64,000 nucleotides of DNA from Symbiodinium natans (lineage: Eukaryota > Sar > Dinophyceae > Suessiales > Symbiodiniaceae). The first letter of the stretch is position 1; every line of letters begins with the position of its first letter. Location: contig CAJNDS010002430.1 of assembly GCA_905221605.1 (NCBI GenBank), forward strand, positions 189,520 to 253,519. Reading direction: 5' to 3'. Made by a program: the position numbers and the translations under genes. This document shows, piece by piece, positions 50,200 to 58,904 of the stretch. The notes below the pieces were generated by a model. The model searched no databases, had not been told where the DNA came from, and saw only the letters and a program-made list of their open reading frames with translations.

Positions 50200-50610
50200 G
50201 CTCAAAGGGGGGCTTAAGGGGGGGCTTAAGGGGGGGCTTAAAGGGGGCTGAAGGGGAAGCAAAGGGGGGGGCTTTGGAGAAGACCCTTTGAAGGGGCTTG
50301 AAAGGGGGCTTAAAGGGGGCTTAAAGGGGGGGGGCTTAAGGGGGGGGCTTAAGGGGGGGCTTAAAGGGGGGGCTTAAAGGGGGGGCTTAAGGGGGGGCTT
50401 AAGGGGGGGCTTAAAGGGGGCTCAAGGGGGGCTTGAAGGGGGGCTTAAAGGGCGGCTTAAAGGGCTCAAACGGGGGCAAAGGGGGGCTTCAAGGGCTTTG
50501 AAGGGGGCTTAAAGGGCTTAAAGGGGGGGACTTAAAGGGGGGCTTAAAAGGGGGCTAGCGAGGCTTAAGGGGGAGGGCTTAAGGGGGCTGAAAAAAGAGT
50601 GGCTTAAGGG
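50200..50610. repeat. Subterminal G-run/CTTAA array, left
   Basis: About 25 imperfect copies of a 12-18-bp GGGGGGCTTAA(A/G) unit. With the inverted array at the other end it can form long hairpins or G-quadruplexes. Open frames through it are compositional artefacts. Confidence 0.8.
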
Positions 50611-50629
50611 CGACTCTAAACATTACTTT

Positions 50630-51140
50630 ATCTTGAAGATGAGAGAGAAGGGATTTATTCTAAATTCCACCCCCCTCGAATCTTGTTTTGTTTTTTGGAT
50701 TTCGTTCTTCGAAACTAGAGAAGTGAGACTTTAAAAGAGAAGAAAGGAATTTATTCTAAATTCCACCCCCCTCGAATCTTGTTAAATTTTTTGTGTTTTT
50801 TTGGGATTTCATTATTCGAAACCAGAGAAGTGAGACTCTAAACATACATTTCCCTTTACGAACGAAAGAAGGGAATGTATTCTAAATTCCACCCCCCTCG
50901 AATCTTGTTATACATTTTGTGTTTGTTTTTGGATTTCATTCTTCGAAACCAGAGAAGTGAGACTCTAAACATTCATTTCCCTTTACGAAAAGAAAGAAGG
51001 GAATGTATTCTAAATTCCACCCCCCTCGAATCTTGTTTTGTTTTTTGGGTTTCATTCTTCGAAACCAGAGAAGTGAGACTCTTTTTAAAGGGGAGCTTAA
51101 GGGCAATTCCACCCCGCTCGCTTCTTCTTTTGTTTTTTGT
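50630..51140. repeat. ~125-bp tandem repeats inside TIR element
   Basis: Four to five units share AATTCCACCCCCCTCGAATC, a GTTTTTTGG stretch, then TTCTTCGAAACCAGAGAAGT. The unit length is close to 100-127 bp with small indels. Confidence 0.8.
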
Positions 51141-51175
51141 GTTCATTACTCGAGTTTCAAGGAGCAGAGAGTTCA

Positions 51176-51460
51176 TAGCAGTGACGTGGCGCGGGGCTAA
51201 GCCGAGAACCCCATGTTTTGTTTCAGAGATGATTCATATGCTTCCACGCAAGCTTGCCCGGCAGAAAAAAAGCGGGGGGGTTGGGGGGGGCGCAGCCCCC
51301 CCCCATTTGCATAGCAGTGACGTGGCGCGGGGCTAAGCCGAGAACCCCATGTTTTGTTTTGTTTTGTTTTGGACATGATTCCTATGCTTCCACGCGAGTT
51401 TGCCCGGCTTAAACAAGCGGGGGGGTTGGGGGGGGCGCAGCCCCCCCCCATTTGCAAACA
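51176..51460. repeat. Duplicated GC-hairpin unit
   Basis: Two copies share GTGACGTGGCGCGGGGCTAA, an ATGATTC...ATGCTTCCACGC block, and a G7-CGCA-GC8 hairpin followed by CATTTGCA. The hairpin and CATTTGCA block recur at 9.83-10.06 kb. Confidence 0.75.
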
Positions 51461-51469
51461 CGATGCTCG

Positions 51470-51840
51470 CATTAGGCCTCTTAAACTGCTGCCTAAATCC
51501 TCCACCGAAGGCCCAGCAGGTATTAAGCGTCTTAGACGTCTTAAACTGCTGCCCGAACCCATTACGCCTTTTAAACTGCTGCCCAAACCCTCCACAAAAG
51601 GCCCAGCAAGTATCAGGCCTCTTAAACTGCTGCCTAAACCCTCCGCAGAAGGCCCAGCAAGTATTACGCCTTTTAAACTGCTGCCCAAACCCTCCAAAAA
51701 AGGCCCAGCAAATATTAGGCCTCTTAAACTGCTGCCTAAACCCTCCGCAGAAGGCCCAGCAAGTATTACGCCTCTTAACTTGCTGCCCAAAGGCCCAGCA
51801 AGTATTAGGCCTCTTAAACTGCTGCCTAAACCCTCCACAG
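51470..51840. repeat. ~60-bp tandem repeats (CTTAAACTGCTGCC)
   Basis: Six to seven units share CTTAAACTGCTGCC(T/C)AAA(C)CC and GGCCCAGCAAGTATTA. The plus frame reads repeated PLKLLPKPS blocks, but these simply follow from the unit length being near a multiple of three. Not supported as a gene. Confidence 0.75.
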
Positions 51841-51844
51841 AGGG

Positions 51845-52250
51845 GGGGGCTTGGTTGCGGCTTCAGTGGGGAACTTTAGGGGGGGCTTTAAGGGGGCTTA
51901 AAAAGAGGGGCTTAAAGGGGGGGCTTTAAGCCCCTTAAAACGGGGGGGCCTTCAAGAGGGCTCCAAGGGGGCTTTTTAAAGGGGGGCTTAAAGGGGGGCT
52001 TCAAGGGGGCTTTAAGGGGGGGGCTTAAGGGGGGGGCTTAAGGGGGGCTTAAAGGGGGGGCTTAAGGGGGGGCTTAAGGGGGGGCTTAAGGGGGGGCTTA
52101 AGGGGGGCTTAAGGGGGGGCTTAAGGGCTTTGACCCTTTCCCCCCCCCCCCCCCCCCGAAGGGACCCCCTTTGCAGGGACCCCTTTGAAGGGGGGCGTAA
52201 GGGGGGCTTAAAGGGGGGCTTAAAGGGGGGCTTAAGCCCCCCTTTGCCCA
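51845..52250. repeat. Subterminal G-run/CTTAA array, right
   Basis: The counterpart of the left array, with GGGGGGGCTTAAG units, a 19-base C run near 52,141 and a final inverted CTTAAGCCCCCC. Confidence 0.8.
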
Positions 52251-52278
52251 AAGGGGGGGGGCCCATCCTCGATTCTGT

Positions 52279-52386
52279 TTCTAAACAAGGCATTCCAAAA
52301 TTATTATTCATATTGCAGACTTTGAAATGCTTCGAAACCAGTTTTTTTCTGTGTTTTAAACGTTTTTTCATGTTTGAGATTTTAAT
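52279..52386 (+). repeat. Tandem repeat R1, piece 4 of 4
   Basis: It continues R1 after the TIR element (TTCTAAACAAGGCATTCC onward, matching 53,604 onward). It ends at the R1/R2 junction where ACCTGGCAAG starts again. Confidence 0.85.
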
Positions 52387-53716
52387 ACCTGGCAAGATAG
52401 CATGTAGGAATTCCAAAATGATTTGTTTTTAAACCAACCATTCCACAGAATGCATTCTAGATTTTTTGGACGCCGCGTTTCTTGCAATGTTTTTTGAAAA
52501 TTTTCAAAACTTAAAATTTTGATCCAAACCAAGCCGGTTGGCTTAGTTGCAAAAAGTTAGTAAGGCTCATTTTGTTTTCAGATCATTTCGTTGACAATGT
52601 TTCTCAAACAAGGAAAAGTTGAAAAACAAACATCAATTGATGTTTTTAGAATTGTGCTCAAGCGATTTTGTTGAACCAAGACATTGCAAATCAGTATTCA
52701 CACTGCAGACTTTAAAATGCTTAAAAACCAGTGTTTTCTGTTTTAAATGTTTTTTCATTTTTGAAATTTTGAAAACAATCTGCTTTGACCAAGGCAACTT
52801 CGAAACCAGTGTTTTTCTGGTTTTAAATGTTTTTCATTTTTGAAATTACAAAAACAATTTGCTTAACAGGGCATCTCCAATTTGCTCAAGTTTGGTGTTG
52901 CCTTGCATGTGTCAAGCCAGACAGCTGAAAAACACAGCCAAAGCTTTTTTGAGGTCATGTTTCTTTGCTGGTGGCTTTGTTCAGCCTTTGCAGGTGCAAA
53001 CAGGAAAAATGCACGTCAAGTCAAGCAGCAGAAAAAAAATGGGCTGAGTTTGAAGTCTTGGCTTTGACGCGAACAGGGGAAACCGGTAGATGGGCTGCGA
53101 CAACCGCAATTGCAGACCGCGACGGTGACGCGTGGGTGGTGGTGGCGGGCCGTGGACATGAGTCATGACTCAATGACTCATGACTCATGACTATGACATG
53201 ACTCATGACTCACAACTCATGACTCCCATGTCTTTGCACTTTCGTTTGATGTTGGTTTGATGGTAGGTGCGCCGTCTCATCCTTCTTTAAATCTCATTGC
53301 TCTAGCTTACTGGGGCGCTGTTGCGTCGAAGAAGCAGTGGAGGAAAAAAAATGACTCATGACTTCCACAAAATACATTCTGTTTTTTTTGAACGCCGCGT
53401 TTTTTCTAATGTTTTTTAAGATTTTCATTGTGTTAAATTTTGATCCAAAGCAAGCCGGTTGGCTCAGTTTCAAAAAGTTAGTATGGATCATCTTGTTCAT
53501 TTCGTTGACAATGTTTCTCAAACAAGGAAAAATTGAACAAAAATCAATTAACGTTTTTTTTTTGATTTTGTTTTTCAGGCAAGTTTGTTCAGAGCGATTC
53601 TGTTTCTAAACAAGGCATTCCAAAATTATTATTCATATTGCAGACTTTGAAATGCTTCGAAACCAGTTTTTTTCTGTGTTTTAAACGTTTTTTCATGTTT
53701 GAAATTTTAAAAACAA
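52387..53716 (+). repeat. Tandem repeat R2, uninterrupted (~1.33 kb)
   Basis: This copy carries intact forms of all three outer insertion sites of R1: CACGTC at 53,012, the T-run/AAGATTTTC site near 53,410, and GATTCTGT at 53,596. The four R1 pieces add up to about 1.24 kb in the same order. It contains a TGACTCA microsatellite at about 53,161-53,228. No coding frame is conserved between R1 and R2. Confidence 0.88.
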
Positions 53717-54597
53717 TTTGCTTTAAAAAACGTAGCAAAAGAGCATCTCCAATTTGCATCTCAAGTATGGTGTGGCCTGCATGTGTCAAGGGCACGCGAA
53801 AACACGAAAGGAGCAATGGACTGGCTTCGACGTCTGTTTGTCGGTTCAAACAGAGTACCTTTGAGCCTAAAAACCCGACCCTCAAACCTGAAAATAAACC
53901 CTGGACACTTAGCTCCGTCGTAGGTAATGGGGCCATGTAATCCATGTGGCCCCCTGATTTGATGCCAAGCAGAGAGTGCTTCGCACCCCCATTTTGCCGT
54001 CAGGCAAAAAACCCAAGTTTTAGGAGATACATTTTGGGCTCGACTAAGAGACGCACGAAATTAAGCTAGCGGTAAGCGTGTTATAGCGTTTTAATTTCGG
54101 GTGTCGAATTTTTGAAAATTGTAGGGAATTTTCTGTCGAGACCAAAAGCTGCCAAAAACCTTCTTGTGCAGAACTGAAGATTCTCATCTGGAGACTTCTT
54201 GCCTTGAACATCAAATCCACCCGCGCTGGTTTCAAGTTGCCGAAGTCAAGCACCGCATTACATGTGCTGTCTAGGTGAGCACTGATGCTTACATGCGTAT
54301 GCATTACTGCATCCTTGGCAAGTGACACTTCGGCAAAGTTTTTGACCCACCCACCCGCCCGTGGACCACCGTGGTCAGTGTTCCTGTTGCACTGACTTGC
54401 CACGTCAGCCTGCCCTGACCGGGCCAGTCACACATCCGCTGCACCCATATTGCAAGCACGGCACCCGCCGCGCTCAGCTTGCCTCAGGCCTAGTGGCCTT
54501 GTGGGACCCTGGGTCCATCCGAGGTCGCCCAACCTGCAAACCTTTTTCGCCACTCACAATGTGGCCCGCTAGATGTTTCACACTTGTACAGGGAAAC
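53717..54597. other. Intergenic, partial R-like and short repeats
   Basis: The first ~90 bp resemble an internal R segment (GAGCATCTCCAATTTGC). A ~45-bp block with ACATTTTGGGCTCGACTAAG at about 54,026-54,046 recurs near 54,746. No gene is supported. Confidence 0.5.
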
Positions 54598-54745
54598 AGG
54601 AGCTTGCGACGTTTGGCACTACAGAGTCACGCCACAGCAGACAGGTCGATACCGGTCATGCCCAGTGACACCAGGAAAATGTGTGGTCCACATGAGTGAT
54701 TCTTCTGAACCATTCAGTTCATGTGGAAGTGCAATTGTTTTAGAA
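54598..54745 (+). repeat. Dispersed repeat X, copy 2
   Basis: It matches 12,715-12,860. The frame CDVWHYRVTPQQTGR is kept, with the CP and TPGK parts, and here stays open further to the right. The left border is a TTGTACAG acceptor-like sequence. Confidence 0.6.
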
Positions 54746-54790
54746 GATACATTTTGGGCTCGACTAAGAGACGCAAGAAATTGAAGAAAC

Positions 54791-55700
54791 ATGGCATCCC
54801 ATCCTGGTGAATACAGTAGAAGTCGGCCTAAAGCAGGTGCACTACACATAGGCAGGCCCAGAAATCCTAGCGGTCATGATACCCTGTTCACGGCAAGGTG
54901 GAAAGCCGAGGAGCTTAGGCGCCTAGCTGTTCTTGACGTGCTGCCCACCCAGACCGTACTGGAGCCGCTTGGTCAGATGGATGGACGAGGCACAGTCCTG
55001 TGCCTCAGTCCCCGCCTTGTCCCGGCAACACCATGGAGTTGCTCGCCTGATGGGCATGTGCCGGCTGGTGCGCGGAGACCTGAAGTAGTTGCGGTCGTAT
55101 GCATGTCGGAGGAGCAGCTGGAAGCCAATGGGGGCTTTGGTCCTTTTCTTTCCGGACAAAGTAGACCGAGGGGTCCTGCCCGCAGGTCTTTGCCCTCGTC
55201 AGGACGGTGGAGCAAGCCATGAGCGAGGCCTTTACCCGGCTGATGGCTCCATCCGACATGACACCAATCCTCCCCGGAGCACATATAGACGTGACACCTA
55301 ATCGGGTTCATCATTTTCAATGCTTGCGACCGGTCATACCGCTGACAAACACGCTCCGACTGTGCCCAACTTGGCACCTGAGGGGGGGACTTGGCTGCGG
55401 CTCATATGCAGGAAACACAAAGGCTTTAGTGGCATTTTGCACCCGGACAGAGAAGCCATCGTCCCAAAACAAGACCAGGGTGGGTAGGGCCGCCTTCGTA
55501 CCGCGTGAGAAAACTGGCGCAGACAAATCTTCACCTTTGAAGAAGGAGTGCGCAGCACAAGCAAGTGCAGCCAACTGTCCCGTGGGCGTACATGGGCGGC
55601 TACGCCACACTGGAACCCGGGAGCAAGATGCTAACACCTCCTTACGCCAATATTGAGGAGCAAGGTTGGGGGGGGGTTCGAGTTTTTTTCCGAGTTTGGC
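54791..55700. other. Open frames on both strands, no recognised product
   Basis: Plus frame 54,791-55,222 (143 codons) and minus frames 54,923-55,377 overlap. The minus frame with KKRTKAPIGFQLLLRHAYD and NYFRSPRTSRHMPIRRA reads most like protein. Without a motif or a conserved copy I cannot choose a strand. Confidence 0.25.
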
Positions 55701-55824
55701 GAACTTGTGCAAACCACCTTCTTGGTGTTTGGGTTGTGAAACCGTGCCTCTGTACTGGCACACCTGGTGGCCTGCTTGGCCCTATGGTACAGGAGGAACA
55801 CCACCTCCTCCTATTCTATCATCC

Positions 55825-56095
55825 TCTTTGGGATGCTACCAGAGGTTGATACCTCACAAGAGGATCGAACCTCCTGGCAAACTTTCCTCAAGGTTTCTGG
55901 TGCACTGGGTGCAAACTGTTAGAGGAAATCAGCCAGGGGTGGTTTCTCTGGCAGTCCTCTTCGGAATACTACCAGAGGGTACTACCTCGTGAGAGGGTTA
56001 AACCTCCTGGCAAAAACTTCCCTCAAGGCCTCTGGCACACCGAGCGCAGGCTGTTAGCGGAAAACGGCCTGGGGCGGTTTTCTGGCAGCGAGGAT
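55825..56095. repeat. Two ~130-bp tandem units plus partial
   Basis: The blocks TCTTTGGGATGCTACCAGAG and TCTTCGGAATACTACCAGAG each begin a unit that continues with GAGG...AACCTCCTGGCAAA and CCTCAAGG. The units lie about 128 bp apart. A third, partial unit follows near 56,090. Confidence 0.7.
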
Positions 56096-57141
56096 GGACC
56101 TCGATTGTATCCTCGCTGGGAGGATGCAACCTCCTAGGTTGCATCAGCCGGTGGTGCTTTTAGGGGCACCAGCTCCCAGCGAGGTTCTTCCGTGATGCTG
56201 CCGAGGGGTCTGGCCAACCCGTAGTCTGGCGACGGGAGTTCATACAGAACTTTCATGTCGACCAGAGCCCTGGTAAATTTCGCGAACCAGGTTTCGGAAA
56301 GGTGAGTTCGACACCAATCGGCGCTAACTCCTCATATAGGGGTTGGGAGTGCATGCTTGCTTTTTTTGGACTGAACAACCATTTGAAGGCTCTGCACACC
56401 CACAGCAGCGAACGAACATGTTTTACAGTTTGCTAAGGGCCGGCGTCCCGCCCGTGAACCTCCATGAGCCTCAGATTCCCGAAGAACCTGGCCAGAAGCA
56501 AGCCCTACGCCTTGCCATGGCTAACCTTAGCTTCCAAGTTAAGCGCTTGCAGCGGGCTCACGCGCACTTGCTCTAGTTGCACCCGCGGTTTATGGTTGGA
56601 ACCGAAAGCACCATAAATGTCAGTGAAAACCCTTAATTAAGTTCGACACAGTGTGTTGGGAGTATCGTCGCTAATTTTGCAGGGCCGTTTTTCTACGAAC
56701 TTTTCGGGCGGCCACCACCATGCGAAATGCATTATTTGTCATTTCTTTCTGGTTGGCGTTGGTTCGAGGCGAAGAAAAGCTAAGGTCAGTGAAAACCTTA
56801 AGTTCAACATGGGGTGTTGGAACTATTGTAGCTGATTTTGCCAGACAGTTTTTTTGCGACTAACTTTTCGGGTGCCACACCCATGCGAAATTCACCGTCT
56901 GTCCTTTTTTCTGGTATGTGATGGCTCGAGCCGAAAAAAAGTCAAGGCCGGTGAAAGCTCTTAAGATCAACACCGGGCGTTGAACTTCTTGTTGCTAACT
57001 TTCCGGGGTGGTTTCTCTACTGGTTTTTCGGCTGTCGGGTGACCGTTTTCGGCGCTGAAAATGGGCAATAACTGTTTGCACGGAGCAACAATTTGGAAAC
57101 TGTCTTTGCTTTGCTTTTGGATGTTTTATTTGTTTTTTTGG

Positions 57142-57185
57142 GTTTAGGGTCTAGGGTTTAGGGTTTTGAGTTTAGGGTTTAGAAG
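57142..57185 (+). repeat. Telomere-like TTTAGGG tract (left arm)
   Basis: Four to five degenerate TTTAGGG units (GGGTTTAGGGTCTAGGGTTT). TTTAGGG is the telomere unit of dinoflagellates and plants. The tract is interstitial and short. Confidence 0.7.
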
Positions 57186-57904
57186 CCCAACAAAAGCAAA
57201 ACGGGAAAAACCTTTTAAAAAATAGGCCTCCCCATTGAAATCCAAATGTCAGCTGTGTTTGGCGGTTTGCAGCTGAAAGGGTTGGGACGGTTGGCTGTTC
57301 GGGCTTAATCTGGGAGTTAAAGGTGGCTTTAGTAATGATGGCCATGGCAGTGCGGTGTGGGTGGCTTAGATCCCGAAATCGAGCGACTCTGACCCCAAAA
57401 AAAAGTTAGAGACCAAAAAAAAGTTAAGTTCAACACCGTGTTGAACCTAACCTTCGCGTTGGAAACCCTACGTGTTTTTGCTGTTTTCCTACGTGTTTTT
57501 TCAGGCGGCAAGGCTACAAGCCGACGCCGTTTGACCTTTTTTTACCCTTATTTCCCACATTTTTCCCTGAAACACGTCACACGACAGCCCAAAAACCACG
57601 TAGGATTCAGCAAAAACACGCAGGATTTCCAACACGAAAAGTTAGGTTCAACACGGTGTTGAACTTAACTTTTTCTTGGTCTCTAACTTTTTTTTTGGGG
57701 TCAGAGTCGCTCGATTTCGGGATCTAAGCCACCCACCGCACTGCCATGGCCATCATTACTAAAGCCACCTTTAACTCCCAGATTAAGCCCGAACAGCCAA
57801 CCGTCCCAACCCTTTCAGCTGCAAACCGCCAAACACAGCTGACATTTGGATTTCAATGGGGAGGCCTATTTTTTAAAAGGTTTTTCCCGTTTTGCTTTTG
57901 TTGG

Positions 57905-57950
57905 GCTTCTAAACCCTAAACTCAAAACCCTAAACCCTAGACCCTAAACC
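57905..57950 (-). repeat. Telomere-like CCCTAAA tract (right arm)
   Basis: The mirror copy of the left-arm tract in the inverted repeat (CCCTAAACTCAAAACCCTAA). Confidence 0.7.
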
Positions 57951-58904
57951 AAAAAAAACAAACAAAACATCCAAAAACGAAGCAAAGACAGTTTCTAAAT
58001 TGCTGCTCCGTGCAAACAGTTATTGCCCATTTTCAGCGCCGAAAACGGTCACCCGACAGCCGGAAAAACCAGTAGAGAAACCACCCCGGAAAGTTAGCAA
58101 CAAGAAGTTCAACGCCCGGCGTTGATCTTAAGAGCTTTCACCGGCCTTGACTTTTTTTCGGCTCAAGCCATCACATACCAGAAAAAAGGACAGACGGTGA
58201 AATTTCGCATGGGTGTGGCACCCGAAAAGTTAGTCGCAAAAAAACTGTCTGGCAAAATCAGCTACAATAGTTCCAACACCCCATGTTGAACTTAAGGTTT
58301 TCACTGACCTTAGCTTTTCTTCGCCTCGAACCAACGCCAACCAGAAAGAAATGACAAATAATGCATTTCGCATGGCGGTGGCCGCCCGAAAAGTGCGTAG
58401 AAAAACGGCACTGCAAAATTAGCGACAATACTCCCAACACACTGTGTCGAACTTAAGGGTTTTCACTGACATTTATGGTGCTTTCGGTTCCAACCAGAAA
58501 CCGCGGGCGCAACTGGAGCAAATGCGCGTGAGCCCGCTGCAAGCCCTTAACTTGATGTTAAGGTCAGCCATGGCAAGGCTATAGGGGGGTAGGGTTTGCT
58601 TCTGGCCTGGTTCTTCGGGAATCTCTCGGAAATCTCGGTCTCATGGAAGCTCATCGGTGGGACGCTGACCCTTAACAAGCCGTAAAACATGCTTGCTCGC
58701 CGCTGTGGGTGCGCAGAGCCTTCAGACGGCTGTTCACTCTCAAAAAAGAACAAGCATGCACCCCCAACCTCTGTGTCAGGAGTTAGCGCCGGTTGGTGTT
58801 GAACCGACGTGCTCCGCGAAATTTACCACAGAGCCTCGACAAAGCAGCTCTCCATTTGTTTTAATTCGTGCAAGAGGAGGCTGGTGAGCAGTGGAATGCT
58901 GGCA

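Larger units (their letters stand above)
50179..52270. mobile_element. Non-autonomous TIR element with 8-bp target duplication
   Basis: GATTCTGT occurs on both sides (50,171-50,178 and 52,271-52,278) and once in the empty site at 53,596-53,603. The ends are imperfect inverted repeats: the left reads CTTGATGGGCCCATCACCTT, and the right, inverted, reads GAGGATGGGCCCCCCCCCTT. Next to both ends are dense arrays of a G-run plus CTTAAG. An 8-bp duplication fits hAT-type and similar cut-and-paste families. The interior is non-coding repeats, so it depends on a transposase made elsewhere. Confidence 0.75.
56258..58842. repeat. 2.6 kb inverted repeat (arms ~1.25 kb)
   Basis: The left arm (about 56,258-57,505) and right arm (about 57,570-58,842) are inverted copies with some 10% or less divergence by eye and a small central loop. 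Marker pairs: GTAAATTTCGCG at the outer ends, CATGCGAAATGCATTATTTG and its complement, and GTTCAACACCGTGTTGAAC near the centre. Arms contain short low-credibility ORFs (56,343-56,576 and its mirror) interrupted differently on each side. It could be a foldback transposon or an inverted duplication. No clear flanking duplication was found. Confidence 0.8.

Noticed and set aside
50200-52250. Long open frames through G-rich and PLKLLPKPS-repeat regions
   Set aside because: They follow from repeat units whose length is near a multiple of three and from lack of stops in G-runs. No conserved protein is visible.
53161-53230. Possible CRISPR-like array of short direct repeats
   Set aside because: No spacers of constant length and no cas genes; simple microsatellite in a eukaryotic repeat.
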